Positions 9,274-18,439 of a stretch of DNA of 64,000 bases are shown here, in pieces. The stretch comes from Microcoleus sp036705565. Its GTDB lineage: Bacteria; Cyanobacteriota; Cyanobacteriia; Cyanobacteriales; Microcoleaceae. The notes beneath the pieces were generated by a model, which was given only the letters and a program-made list of their open reading frames with translations, did no database searches and was not told the DNA's origin. Made by a program: the position numbers and the translations under genes. Within the stretch, counting starts at the first letter, position 1. Each line of letters starts with the position of its first letter. Location: assembly GCA_036705565.1 (NCBI GenBank), contig JAUBUY010000021.1. One strand, given 5' to 3'.

Positions 9274-11828
9274 AAAAACCTGTGATTGTTTGTATTGATG
9301 ATGAACCTGACGTTTTGAACAGTTTAAAGATTGAACTGAAAAAGGCGATCGGCGATCGGTGTATAATTGAAACCGCTGAAGGGGGGGCTGATGCTTTAGA
9401 GTTGCTGGCAGATTTGCGGGCAGATGAATACGAGATTGCTTTGGTGCTTTCCGATTATATCATGCCGGATATTAAAGGAGATGAACTGCTCAGAAAAATT
9501 CACGAAAGCTCGCCGGAGACGCTGACTATTATGCTAACGGGACAAGCTGATTTGGAAGCCCTGAGCAATGCTATCAAGTATGCTAAATTGTACCGTTATA
9601 TTCCTAAACCTTGGCAAAATGAAGACTTAAAATTAACGGTAGTAGAAGCAGTTCACAGTTATTTGCAAGATCAAAAGTTAACAGATGAAATTCATAAGCG
9701 CCAAGAAGTAAATGAGGAGTTAAAGCTAGCAAATGAGGCGCTGTCTGCCAGTGAAAGCCGCCTGAGTCAATTTTTAGAAGCTTTGCCAGTGGGGGTATCT
9801 GTTTATCATCCCGATGGCTCGATCGCCTATTTCAACCAGACAGCGCGGGATTTGCTGGGTGCAGACACTATCCCGGAAAGCACTGCGGAACAATTAGCTG
9901 CGACTTATCAACTGTATGTTGCCAATACTGATGAGCTTTATCCGCCGGATAATCTGCCAATTTTGCGTGCACTGAATGGAGAATCTGTCAAGGTTGACGA
10001 TGTAGAAATCCGTCAAGATGGCAAAAGAATTGCGATCGAGATCAATACCACGCCGATTTTTGACGCTAGCGGAAATATTGTTTATGCGATCGCAGCTTTT
10101 CAAGATATTAGCGATCGCAAACAAGCGGAAAAAATACTAGCAGATTACCACCACACCTTAGAAGCCCAAATTGACGAACGTACAGAACAACTGCAACAAG
10201 CTGCATTAGCTGCTGAAGCAGCAAACAAAGCTAAAAGCACGTTTCTCGCCAATATGAGCCACGAGTTACGCACCCCTCTCAATTCTATACTCGGCTTTGC
10301 ACAAATCATGGAACCCAGTCCGGATCTTACTGTCGAAAACCGAGAAAATATGAGAATTATTCGCCGTAGTGGCGAACACTTGCTTACCTTGATCAATGAA
10401 GTCTTAGACTTGTCAAAAATCGAAGCGGGGCGGATGACACTTAACCCGAAAAACTTCGACATCTACCGCTTGCTTGACGATTTGCAAGATATGTTTCAAC
10501 TGCGGGTACATAATCAAGAATTGCAGTTGCATTTTCAGCGCGATGCTGACGTTCCTCAGTACGTGCGAACCGATGATATTAAACTGCGGCAAGTGTTGAT
10601 TAATCTTCTGAGTAATGCGATTAAGTTTACCCAAACAGGCGAAATCATCTTAAGAGTTATCAAGTTAGAAAAATCGGGTTTTCTGGATTTACTGGATAGT
10701 TCTACAGCTTGCTTTGATACCACAAGAAGTATTCGGGAATTTTCGAGAACTAGCAGTGATTTTGCAAAGGTTGAATGGAGCGATGAGGCTGAGGGTTCAA
10801 CTGTGCCTGGTTTTTTTCTTCTATTTGAAATTGAAGATACAGGAGTTGGCATTGCTCCTGAAGAATTGGGCAGCATTTTTAATGCTTTTGTGCAAACAGC
10901 TTCCGGTCAAAAAAATCAGAAAGGCACGGGTTTAGGATTGAAGATCAGTCGTCAATTTGTCCGCCTGATGGGAGGCGAAATTGTCGTAGAAAGTCAACTG
11001 GAACTCGGCACTACTTTTAAATTTGAAATTCCAGTGGGTGCCGTTGATGCTGCTGAGCTTCCCGATCCGGAACTTAACCGCGAAGTGAGTGGTTTGGAAC
11101 CCAATCAACCGTGCTACCGGATTTTAATTGTGGACGATCGCGAAGACAACCGCCAACTTTTAGTCAAAATGCTTTCTCCTTTAGGTTTCGGGGTGGAAGA
11201 AGCCACCAACGGCCAGGAAGCAATAGAAATGTGGGAAAATTGGCATCCGCACTTAATTTTGATGGATGTGCGAATGCCGGTGATGGACGGCTACGAAGCT
11301 ACTAAACAAATTAAGACTAGAATCAAGCAGAGAGAGCAAGAGGGGGAAATGAATATTTCCGATCCCGAATCCCCGATTCCGAAGATTATTGCTTTGACAG
11401 CTAGTACAATTGAAGGAAGGCAAGCGTTTGCTTTATTGGTCGGCTGCGACGATTTTATTAGCAAACCTTTCCGCAAAACCGATATATTTGATGCCATCAC
11501 CAAACATTTGGGGGTGAGGTATCTCTACTCTAACTCAACGGACTTTATCTCAATAGGCGATCCAAATAATTTATCTGACTCGCTCTCTAATGCTGCGCTT
11601 GCTTATTTACCCATACTTCCCGCAGAATGGATAGACAACATGAAGCAGGTAATCCGCAGTGCTGATTTTGACTTAATTGTCAGGACAATCGACGAAATAA
11701 GGAGGCCTCATCCTGAATTGGCGGAAATCCTCCAGGGTCATCTCGATAATTTTGATTACCAGAAAATTCTCAATTTAATTGCCGAGGCGGAGGAATCAGA
11801 TAATGCAGATGAAGGCGGAACAAACTGA
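9270..11828 (+). CDS. Hybrid histidine kinase (REC-PAS-HisKA-HATPase-REC)
   Basis: A cytoplasmic hybrid kinase of 852 residues. The N-terminal receiver has Asp62 (LVLSDYIMPD), followed by a coiled coil and a PAS domain at about 165-285 (ends in FQDISDRKQAE). HisKA has His331 (MSHELRTPLN). The HATPase has NLLSNAIKF and GTGLGLKIS, with a loop of about 50 residues in the middle. The C-terminal receiver has Asp666 (LILMDVRMP). The kinase core and C-terminal receiver are closely similar to those of the gene at 3111 (shared EPNQP-Y-LIVDD and DGYEATKQIKT), suggesting a local duplication. It overlaps the next gene, which starts at 11803. Confidence 0.9.
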   Translation: MKKPVIVCIDDEPDVLNSLKIELKKAIGDRCIIETAEGGADALELLADLRADEYEIALVLSDYIMPDIKGDELLRKIHESSPETLTIMLTGQADLEALSNAIKYAKLYRYIPKPWQNEDLKLTVVEAVHSYLQDQKLTDEIHKRQEVNEELKLANEALSASESRLSQFLEALPVGVSVYHPDGSIAYFNQTARDLLGADTIPESTAEQLAATYQLYVANTDELYPPDNLPILRALNGESVKVDDVEIRQDGKRIAIEINTTPIFDASGNIVYAIAAFQDISDRKQAEKILADYHHTLEAQIDERTEQLQQAALAAEAANKAKSTFLANMSHELRTPLNSILGFAQIMEPSPDLTVENRENMRIIRRSGEHLLTLINEVLDLSKIEAGRMTLNPKNFDIYRLLDDLQDMFQLRVHNQELQLHFQRDADVPQYVRTDDIKLRQVLINLLSNAIKFTQTGEIILRVIKLEKSGFLDLLDSSTACFDTTRSIREFSRTSSDFAKVEWSDEAEGSTVPGFFLLFEIEDTGVGIAPEELGSIFNAFVQTASGQKNQKGTGLGLKISRQFVRLMGGEIVVESQLELGTTFKFEIPVGAVDAAELPDPELNREVSGLEPNQPCYRILIVDDREDNRQLLVKMLSPLGFGVEEATNGQEAIEMWENWHPHLILMDVRMPVMDGYEATKQIKTRIKQREQEGEMNISDPESPIPKIIALTASTIEGRQAFALLVGCDDFISKPFRKTDIFDAITKHLGVRYLYSNSTDFISIGDPNNLSDSLSNAALAYLPILPAEWIDNMKQVIRSADFDLIVRTIDEIRRPHPELAEILQGHLDNFDYQKILNLIAEAEESDNADEGGTN

Positions 11829-13461
11829 AAACCATCAAGCGGATATTTTAGTAGTTGACGATACACCAGATAATCTGCGTTTGTTAATTAGAATTTTGCA
11901 AAAAAATGGCTATAAAGTTCGACCAGTTACTAATGGTTTTTCGGCGTTAGATGCTATTCAATCTAGCGCGCCAGATTTGATTTTGCTCGATATTATGATG
12001 CCGGATATTGACGGGTACGAACTATGTAAAAAATTAAAATCCCAATTGCAATTTCGGGAAATTCCCATCATTTTCCTGAGTGCGCTGGAAGAAGGAATAA
12101 ATAAAGCCAAAGCTTTTGAAGTGGGCGGCTCGGATTATATAACTAAACCTTTTCAGGTGAAAGAAGTATTGGCACGAGTCAGCAATCAACTTACTGTGCG
12201 TTCATTGCAAATGCAATTGCAAGAAAAAAATCAAAAATTGACCGATCAAAATATCCAGTTGCACCAGGAAATCGCTGAACGCCACCAGGTGGAAATGGAA
12301 ACAAGATTGCTGCTGCAGGCTACACAAGCTATTAGCAAATCTGAAGATTTTGAGTCGGCTATAGATGTGATCTTAGGTTTAATTTGCAAAACTATTGAAT
12401 GGAATCTGGGCGAAGCTTGGATTCCTTGCAGTGAGGGTTTTTTAAAATGCGCTACAGGTAGGTACGTCAGTGACTCCAGTTTTGCCCAATTCCAACAAAC
12501 AAGTTGGGAGTTGATTTTTGCTCCCGGTGTGGGACTTCCGGGTAGGATTTGGCAGTCGCAGCAGTCTGAATGGATAGATGATGTTTCTACTGCACCGGAA
12601 CAAGTTTTTTTAAGAGCTAAAATTGCGCTGAGTGTGGGATTGAAAGCGGCTTTTGGGGTGCCAATTTTGGCGGAAAACCAAGTGTTAGCTATTTTGATTT
12701 TTTATCGCGAGAAAGTTCTGAATTGTCAGCCGCGCTTGTTGGAATTAGTGAGCGCGGTTGCTACGCAGCTCGGTTCGTTGATTCAGCGCAAACAAGCTGA
12801 AGCAGCTCTGAAAGTGCAGCAAGAGCAAACAGAAAAATTGCTGCTGAATATTTTACCGAAACCTATTGCGGATCGTTTGCAAAAAGAGCAAAAGTTGATA
12901 GCGGAGCATTTTGATGAGGTGAGCGTCTTGTTTGCTGATTTGGTGGGTTTTACAGAGTTTTCGGCTCACAAAAGTCCGACGCAGTTGGTAGAAATTTTGA
13001 ATGGGATTTTTTCGGAGTTCGATAGGTTGTCTGAATTGCACGGGTTGGAAAAGATTAAGACGATTGGGGATGCTTACATGGTGGTTGGGGGTTTGCCGAC
13101 GCCGCGGGAGGATCACTCCTCGGCGATCGCACTTTTAGCTTTGGAGATGCAGGCAGCTTTGGGGAGGTTTAATGCCAAAATGGGAGAAAATTTTCAATTG
13201 AGGCTCGGAATTCACAGCGGTTCGGTGGTGGCTGGAATTATTGGGATTAGTAAATTTAGCTATGATTTGTGGGGCGATACTGTTAATGTTGCTTCACGCA
13301 TGGAGTCGAACGGATTGCCTGGTAAAATTCAAGTGACGGAGGCGACTTACGAGCGTTTGAAAGAGCAGTTTGTTTTGGAAGAACGGGGTCATATCCCGAT
13401 CAAAGGCAAAGGAAAGATGCTGACTTACTGGTTAATTGAAGAACAAAAGAAATCTTTTTAA
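11803..13461 (+). CDS. REC-GAF-class III adenylate cyclase
   Basis: 552 residues from the ATG at 11803, chosen because GGCGGAGGA sits about 9 bases upstream; an in-frame TTG at 11779 has no such site. Domains: receiver with Asp63 (LILLDIMMPDIDG), coiled coil, GAF (about 165-325) and class III cyclase (about 365-535). Cyclase motifs are FADLVGFTEFSA (metal-binding Asp), KIKTIGDAYM (the Lys of adenylate cyclases, where guanylate cyclases have Glu), RLGIHSGSV and YDLWGDTVNVASRM (Asp at the second purine-specifying site, then the transition-state Asn/Arg). The Lys/Asp pair predicts cAMP rather than cGMP. It lies in the same operon as two hybrid kinases, so its receiver is a probable phosphorelay output. 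Confidence 0.9.
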   Translation: MQMKAEQTENHQADILVVDDTPDNLRLLIRILQKNGYKVRPVTNGFSALDAIQSSAPDLILLDIMMPDIDGYELCKKLKSQLQFREIPIIFLSALEEGINKAKAFEVGGSDYITKPFQVKEVLARVSNQLTVRSLQMQLQEKNQKLTDQNIQLHQEIAERHQVEMETRLLLQATQAISKSEDFESAIDVILGLICKTIEWNLGEAWIPCSEGFLKCATGRYVSDSSFAQFQQTSWELIFAPGVGLPGRIWQSQQSEWIDDVSTAPEQVFLRAKIALSVGLKAAFGVPILAENQVLAILIFYREKVLNCQPRLLELVSAVATQLGSLIQRKQAEAALKVQQEQTEKLLLNILPKPIADRLQKEQKLIAEHFDEVSVLFADLVGFTEFSAHKSPTQLVEILNGIFSEFDRLSELHGLEKIKTIGDAYMVVGGLPTPREDHSSAIALLALEMQAALGRFNAKMGENFQLRLGIHSGSVVAGIIGISKFSYDLWGDTVNVASRMESNGLPGKIQVTEATYERLKEQFVLEERGHIPIKGKGKMLTYWLIEEQKKSF

Positions 13462-13529
13462 GTTTATGATGTAAATTTCAATTAATATGAAAGGTAGACC
13501 GCATTTATACTTTCAGGAGGGCTAATCCT

Positions 13530-14045
13530 TTGCAAACAGTTGAAACAAAATCGCCGACAGCGTTGAAAAGAGTCCTAGTTATTTTAATATCACTGCTAGC
13601 AGTAGCGGTACTGTCGATCGCTACTTTTATCGCTCTACCCGGAGAAAAAACAATGTTTGCTGGAACTAGACCTGCCAATATCGGAATTCAGTCAGGAAAA
13701 CTCGCAGCGTGCCCGAGTTCCCCCAACTGCGTCAGCAGCTTCAGTCAAGATGCCGAACACAAAATTGAGCCTTTGGCATACACTTCGTCCCAGAGTGAAG
13801 CGATGGTAAAGCTAAAAGGGGCGATCGAGTCCTATGGAAAAACTAAAATTATCACGGCAACTGATAATTACCTGTATGCGGAGTTCACCAGTGCTTTGAT
13901 GGGGTTTGTTGATGACGTTGAATTTTTGGTAGATGATGGAGCGAAAGTGATCCATGTGCGATCGGCTTCGCGTCTGGGACAGTCGGATTTGGGAGTTAAC
14001 CGCAAACGGATTGAAACTATCAGAACTCAATTCAATCAACTCTGA
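13530..14045 (+). CDS. DUF1499 family membrane-anchored protein
   Basis: 171 residues. It starts at a TTG preceded by CAGGAGG with about 9 bases spacing; no ATG fits. One N-terminal TM helix (about 15-37) is followed by a DUF1499 domain with the typical NIGIQSGKLAACPSSPNCVSS and AEFTSALMGFVDDVEFLVDD motifs and the C-terminal RSASRLGQSDLGVNRKRIE. The function of DUF1499 is unknown. The gene follows the cyclase by about 70 bases and may be an independent unit. Confidence 0.85.
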   Translation: MQTVETKSPTALKRVLVILISLLAVAVLSIATFIALPGEKTMFAGTRPANIGIQSGKLAACPSSPNCVSSFSQDAEHKIEPLAYTSSQSEAMVKLKGAIESYGKTKIITATDNYLYAEFTSALMGFVDDVEFLVDDGAKVIHVRSASRLGQSDLGVNRKRIETIRTQFNQL

Positions 14046-14144
14046 ACTTAAAATTTCTAGCTTTCCTGAAGCCCCTCTCCTACACGGCTGTTTCATTATC
14101 CGTAGGGGCAAACCCCCCGTGGTTGCCCCGATATTTGAAACACC

Positions 14145-14257
14145 GATTCCCCACGTCCGTGGAGGGGGTAGGCACGGGGGCGCTACCCCTACAAAACCAT
14201 GATTTCCCCACGTCCGTGGAGGGGGTAGGCACGGGGGCGCTACCCCTACAAAACCAT
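14145..14257. repeat. 56-bp direct tandem repeat, two copies
   Basis: Two near-identical units carry CCCCACGTCCGTGGAGGGGG and the hairpin GTAGGCACGGGGGCGCTACCCCTAC, ending in AAAACCATGATT. They sit in the 600-bp spacer between 14046 and 14647, which otherwise holds short palindromes (for example ACACAGCAATGCCGTGTCC near 14410) and no gene that I can support. Confidence 0.7.
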
Positions 14258-14647
14258 GATTTCCGTGAGAATAAAACAGCCCTGCCCTCTCCTACAAGAT
14301 GAGGGGCTTTGAGATTTGTGTACTACTATGTAATGTTGATTTGTCACTACCTAGTTAACAATTATTAACAGTAGACACAGCACAAAGGAGTGTCCAGCAG
14401 GGGGAGTAGGACACAGCAATGCCGTGTCCCTACGGTTGCCTTTGAGTTTTAATAATTGTTATACAATTGACGATTGTAGAGTTTTACAATCTTTAAAATA
14501 GCTGAGCGCGCTAGCACAGAATAATAGATGCCGTAGTATTCCTATAGTATTAAACAACCTAAATGATACACTTCTGACTTTAGGGAGAGGGAAGTTAGCG
14601 AATTAATTTCTACTATTAAATTAAGTAGAGCAAAGAGGAAAAAACAC

Positions 14648-15502
14648 ATGGCACTTCAAAAATTAGCAGACTTTTATCCTAATTATCAGGAAGAAATATT
14701 TGCTGGAGACGACATCAAGGGATTTGATGTTTATGCTGGCGACTCGGATGAAAAAGTAGGCACGGTTTATGACGCTTTGGTTGATGACAGTGGTCGTTTC
14801 CGCTATCTGGTAATTGATACCGGTATTTGGATTTTTGGCAAAAAAGTATTGTTGCCAATCGGCTCGGCTCGCTTTGACTACGGAGCCCATCGGGTCTACG
14901 CAACAGGCCTTCGTAGCAAATCTCAAGCAGAACAATTGCCGGCTTACAATGAATTAGAACCATTAGATTACGATCGCGAAGAACAGGTAAGAGGCGTCTA
15001 CCGCAATCAAGAAACTGCCACTGCCCGCACTGCAACTCCTGCTAGCTACGATCGCAGCAGCTACAGCTACGATATGGATCGCCCCCTCTACGAAACCAAC
15101 GAACAGCAGCACCAAAATCTCAAGCTTTATGAAGAACGCTTGATTGCTAACAAACACCGCGCAAAAACAGGCGAAGTAGCAGTTGGCAAGCGCGTGGAAA
15201 CTGAAACAGCGCGAGCTTCAGTACCCATTGAAAAAGAACGAGTTGTAATCGATCGAGTAACCCCGGTAGAAGCGGGTCGAGTAGTTTCAGTCGGTGAGGC
15301 TGACTTCCAATCAGGGGAAGTTGCACGCATGGAAGTCTACGAAGAAACTGCCGACATTCACAAGGAAGCTTTCGTGCGCGAAGAAGTCAACGTCAGAAAA
15401 GAAGTTGTTCGCACCACGGTTGAGGGCGAAGAAACCTTGCGTCGTGAAGAATTAGAGGTTAAGACCGATGGCACTGCGGTTGTAGATAATAAAAACATCT
15501 AA
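14648..15502 (+). CDS. PRC-barrel and DUF2382 domain protein
   Basis: 284 residues. A PRC-barrel domain (about 20-105: IKGFDVYAGDSDEKVGTVYD, then YLVIDTG) is followed by a variable linker and a DUF2382 domain (about 135-265) of charged repeats such as EERLIANKHRAKTGEVAVGKRVET. This architecture is common in cyanobacteria and Deinococcus and is often stress-induced (family knowledge). A good ribosome-binding site (AGAGGAAAAAAC) precedes the ATG. A paralogue lies at 15724. Confidence 0.9.
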   Translation: MALQKLADFYPNYQEEIFAGDDIKGFDVYAGDSDEKVGTVYDALVDDSGRFRYLVIDTGIWIFGKKVLLPIGSARFDYGAHRVYATGLRSKSQAEQLPAYNELEPLDYDREEQVRGVYRNQETATARTATPASYDRSSYSYDMDRPLYETNEQQHQNLKLYEERLIANKHRAKTGEVAVGKRVETETARASVPIEKERVVIDRVTPVEAGRVVSVGEADFQSGEVARMEVYEETADIHKEAFVREEVNVRKEVVRTTVEGEETLRREELEVKTDGTAVVDNKNI

Positions 15503-15723
15503 ACCAACCGCAACAGGTATTGCATAGGAATTGTGCCTTAATGACATAATTCTGTCACCGCGCAGGTTTGATTGAATTGGTGGCGATCGCGCAATTCCTA
15601 TGTGATTGGCGGGGGGGGTACAAAACTTGTCTAGTTTTGGCAACGTTTATGCACTTTCCCCGCCTTTACCAATTTCCCCTTACCAATTCATAATAAAAAT
15701 CCCTAAGCAGGAAAGTTTAAAAA

Positions 15724-16617
15724 ATGAACGGTCAAGCATCAGCAGAAAAAATAGCAACTGCCAAATCAATAACCCGTCTCAACCGGGTACCTGAAAAAGT
15801 CAGAACTAAGCTAAAAAGTTTTACCGTCAAAGACAACCAAGGTCATTTGGTCGGCAAAGTTAAAGATGTCTATTTTGATGCTAACGGTCAGTTAAACTTT
15901 GTCGTGACCGGGCTAGGCAGCGAAAATCCCCGCATTTTTTTATTAAGTGTTAAGCTGCTCAAGAAAGTGGATTATCACCAAAAAGCGCTGTTTGTAACTA
16001 TTAATTCGGCTCAAGTCGATCTGCTGCCCGTAGTTTCGGCAAATGGCGAGCATCCGTATTTAGAAAATCCCTCGGAACCGGATAATGAATTTAGCAACCG
16101 TGAATTAACAAATCCCTCAACAGTTATGTCAAATCTAACAGATGCCGATCGCACTGATGCAAATTGGGAGACCGATCGGGATGAGGAAAACTTGGATATT
16201 GTCGATCGAGAAGTAATTCGCCTGCTAGAAGAACGATTGGTGATCAATCGCAGCAAGCGCAAAGTCGGCGAAGTCATAGTGCGTAAAGAAATTGAAACTC
16301 GGATGGTACAAGTACCTATCCAGTGGGAAAAGCTGATTGTCGAACAAGTCGGCGACGATCCGAAGGTGTTGGCCGAAATAGATTTAGGCGAGGGAAGCAT
16401 CACCGGTATAGATTTGACGGAGATTAAGAGCGATCGCCAAGAACCGACAGTTAAGGCTGAATTTACCTCTGTGCAGAAAGCTAGCAAAATCTTAAATTCG
16501 ATCGCCTCTCAACCCCGTCACGGTTGCGTCAAAGTCCGCCTAGAACTCGTTCTCGAAGACAAGCAACTTGAGGATACTTACCAAAAATGGATGACGGAAC
16601 ACCACTCAGAGAGTTAA
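15724..16617 (+). CDS. PRC-barrel-like and DUF2382 domain protein
   Basis: 297 residues. The N-terminal PRC-barrel-like region (about 35-100: SFTVKDNQGHLVGKVKDVYFDANGQ) and the DUF2382 segment (about 155-225: EVIRLLEERLVINRSKRKVGEVIVRKEIETR) match the protein encoded upstream, although overall divergence is high. It continues with a 70-residue C-terminal tail ending in VRLELVLEDKQL. The tandem arrangement suggests an old duplication. The start ATG follows GGAAAGTTTAAAA. Confidence 0.85.
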   Translation: MNGQASAEKIATAKSITRLNRVPEKVRTKLKSFTVKDNQGHLVGKVKDVYFDANGQLNFVVTGLGSENPRIFLLSVKLLKKVDYHQKALFVTINSAQVDLLPVVSANGEHPYLENPSEPDNEFSNRELTNPSTVMSNLTDADRTDANWETDRDEENLDIVDREVIRLLEERLVINRSKRKVGEVIVRKEIETRMVQVPIQWEKLIVEQVGDDPKVLAEIDLGEGSITGIDLTEIKSDRQEPTVKAEFTSVQKASKILNSIASQPRHGCVKVRLELVLEDKQLEDTYQKWMTEHHSES

Positions 16618-16643
16618 AATATTCGTCCTTTTCGGTCTAGATT

Positions 16644-16889
16644 TTAGCTATTAGCGAGAAACTTAAATCTAAGAACGGACTGTGGCGATTCGTGCTGGGG
16701 AGAAAGTTCACCGCCATCTACTAAGATCATGTTCGGTAAATTAACCGTAATTTTGGTAGTGGCGGGTTTACCAATATCTATAATATAAGCCCGATATCCG
16801 TCAACCCGCCCCGACCGGGATATGGAAATTTTTAGCGATCGACCTCTAGACAAAATTGTAGCGACTTGCGGTAAAATTGTGGTGGTCAA
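16644..16889 (-). CDS. Small hypothetical protein
   Basis: 81 residues from a TTG start, divergent from the glutathione peroxidase gene. It contains LSRGRSLKISISRSGRVDGY and NLPNMILVDGG, which look like beta-strand-rich coding sequence rather than a shadow ORF. There is no recognisable domain, and no good ribosome-binding site was seen. It could be spurious. Confidence 0.35.
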   Translation of the reverse strand: MTTTILPQVATILSRGRSLKISISRSGRVDGYRAYIIDIGKPATTKITVNLPNMILVDGGELSPQHESPQSVLRFKFLANS

Positions 16890-16907
16890 ATTTAAAAGTA
16901 TTTGAAA

Positions 16908-17393
16908 ATGCCCAGCACAATCTCCGACATTAAAGTAAAAACGATCGCAGGCGAAGACAAGCAGCTAGGAGAGTACGCTGGCCAGGTACTCTTGATAGTT
17001 AATGTAGCTTCCAAATGTGGCTATACACCTCAATACAAAGGACTCGAAGAATTAAGCCAGAAGTACAGCGCGGCTGGACTCCGTGTTTTAGGATTTCCCT
17101 GCAACGACTTCGGAGGTCAAGAACCCGGAAGTAATCCAGAAATCGTCAATTTCTGCACTACAAAATACGGCGTCACCTTTGAATTATTTGACAAAGTACG
17201 CGCTAAAGGCACTCAGCAGCACCCGCTGTACGCTAAGCTTACGAGTGCAGTCGAGCCCAAGGGTGAGGTTTCCTGGAATTTTGAGAAATTCTTAGTTAGC
17301 AAACAGGGTGAAGTGGTTGCCAGATTCCGCAGTAGTGTTGGCCCCGATTCGCCCGAACTGATCGCTGCCATCGATCGAGAATTGGCGAAATAA
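16908..17393 (+). CDS. Glutathione peroxidase family (thiol peroxidase, Cys type)
   Basis: 161 residues from the ATG at 16908 (an in-frame TTG lies two codons earlier). It has the hallmark motifs of Cys-containing GPx: VASKCGYTPQYKGLEELSQKY with the peroxidatic Cys in place of selenocysteine, FPCNDFGGQEP, and WNFEKFLV with the catalytic Trp and Asn. Such enzymes reduce hydroperoxides and usually depend on thioredoxin or NADPH rather than glutathione in cyanobacteria (family knowledge). No signal peptide, so cytoplasmic. Confidence 0.9.
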   Translation: MPSTISDIKVKTIAGEDKQLGEYAGQVLLIVNVASKCGYTPQYKGLEELSQKYSAAGLRVLGFPCNDFGGQEPGSNPEIVNFCTTKYGVTFELFDKVRAKGTQQHPLYAKLTSAVEPKGEVSWNFEKFLVSKQGEVVARFRSSVGPDSPELIAAIDRELAK

Positions 17394-17592
17394 GAAGTTC
17401 GGCAACTAAGCAGTGTACAGGATTTAACTGATTTAACGGATGGATGTTTAGGGAAGAGGGAAGAAATTAATAGGCTTTTTTTCCAATAAGTTGAAAGCTA
17501 TTTTTTTCCTTCTGCTTTTCCCCCTTGTGTGCAAGCACTAAACCATGAACAAATACCGATGATTGTATTTAATTGGAGAACTGTTTAATTTA

Positions 17593-17706
17593 ATGGAAAA
17601 TACATCGGGATTAGATTTAGTTGTAGGTGTACTTGCCTTCGCAATTCTGGCAGGTGGTCTGGCCATGCTATTTGTAGGCATGGCATCATTTCCTAAAGAA
17701 AAATAA
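17593..17706 (+). CDS. 37-residue single-TM hypothetical protein
   Basis: The ATG opens a 37-codon frame with an N-terminal MENTSGLDL, one hydrophobic helix (about 8-31, rich in Gly, Ala, Leu and Val) and a charged PKEK end. A GGAGA motif lies about 13 bases upstream. Its size and topology resemble small subunits of photosynthetic or respiratory membrane complexes, but I cannot match it to psb, psa, pet or ndh small subunits. A long inverted-repeat element follows and may act as terminator. Confidence 0.6.
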   Translation: MENTSGLDLVVGVLAFAILAGGLAMLFVGMASFPKEK

Positions 17707-17714
17707 CAATACTA

Positions 17715-17818
17715 GGACTTACTCACAATTGTTGAGAAACCGGGTTTTTTTACGAAAAGACACGTTGTAGACCGCACCAAAGGTAAAAAACCCGGTTTCG
17801 AGGCCCCGATTAAGTCCT
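17715..17818. repeat. 104-bp palindromic repeat, family A (AGGACTTA ends)
   Basis: The ends are AGGACTTA and TAAGTCCT. The interior arms GAAACCGGGTTTTTTTAC and GGTAAAAAACCCGGTTTC (17735-17752 and 17782-17799) form a long stem around CGTTGTAGACCGCA. The same layout recurs at 62289-62398 and 33680-33783, with reduced versions at 18493-18560, 30968-31045 and 2494-2560. The stem with its T-run could terminate transcription in both directions. Confidence 0.65.
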
Positions 17819-17898
17819 GACTACCAACTTAAAATGCTTATTTTACAGCAGACCATCTGAATAAATCAAACTCCTTTCAATTTGAACATTCGCAATTG

Positions 17899-18369
17899 AT
17901 GACAATCATGCAAACTACCGAAAACAACGTCAAAATTGCCCTCGCGCCGGGGAATTTGCGCCGCGTTCACCATATTGCTTTAAACGTGCGCGACATGAAA
18001 GCTTCCCGCCACTTCTATGGTACAATTCTCGGTCTGCACGAACTAACAGGTGCAGAAATTCCCGCAACTTTAACAGAAATGGTAGCCGCTGGTAAAGTCG
18101 CTAATTTCGTTACCCCAGACGGTACTGTTATTGACTTATTTTGGCAGCCCGACTTGGAACCGCCAAACCCAGACCCGGAGAAAGCTTTTACCCGCGCCAA
18201 CCACTTAGCCTTCGATATTGAGCCGGATTTGTTCGATCGCGCTCTGGAAGTGCTAAAGTCAAATCAAATTGCGATCGACAGCGGCCCCGTCACTCGCGCT
18301 ACAGGACGCGGCATTTACTTTTACGATCCTGATGGATTTATCATCGAAATCCGTTGTGATCCAGCTTAA
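17899..18369 (+). CDS. VOC-fold (glyoxalase/bleomycin resistance/dioxygenase) protein
   Basis: 156 residues from the ATG at 17899. A single vicinal-oxygen-chelate domain has the N-terminal RRVHHIALNVRDMKASRHFYGTILGL, a central NHLAFDI metal-ligand strand and the C-terminal GIYFYDPDGFIIEIR with the Glu ligand. The family covers glyoxalase I, extradiol dioxygenases and thiol transferases; the substrate cannot be predicted. It stands alone between repeats. Confidence 0.8.
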   Translation: MTIMQTTENNVKIALAPGNLRRVHHIALNVRDMKASRHFYGTILGLHELTGAEIPATLTEMVAAGKVANFVTPDGTVIDLFWQPDLEPPNPDPEKAFTRANHLAFDIEPDLFDRALEVLKSNQIAIDSGPVTRATGRGIYFYDPDGFIIEIRCDPA

Positions 18370-18439
18370 ACACTCGCTATCGGGTTCTCTGTAGTCCGGG
18401 TGCACCCTACATTTACTCTTTGCATTGCGGTAATCCCTA

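Noticed and set aside
17593..17706. Assignment as Psb30, PetM, PsaM or NdhP
   Set aside because: Length and topology would fit, but I could not match the sequence to any of these small subunits, so it is left unnamed.
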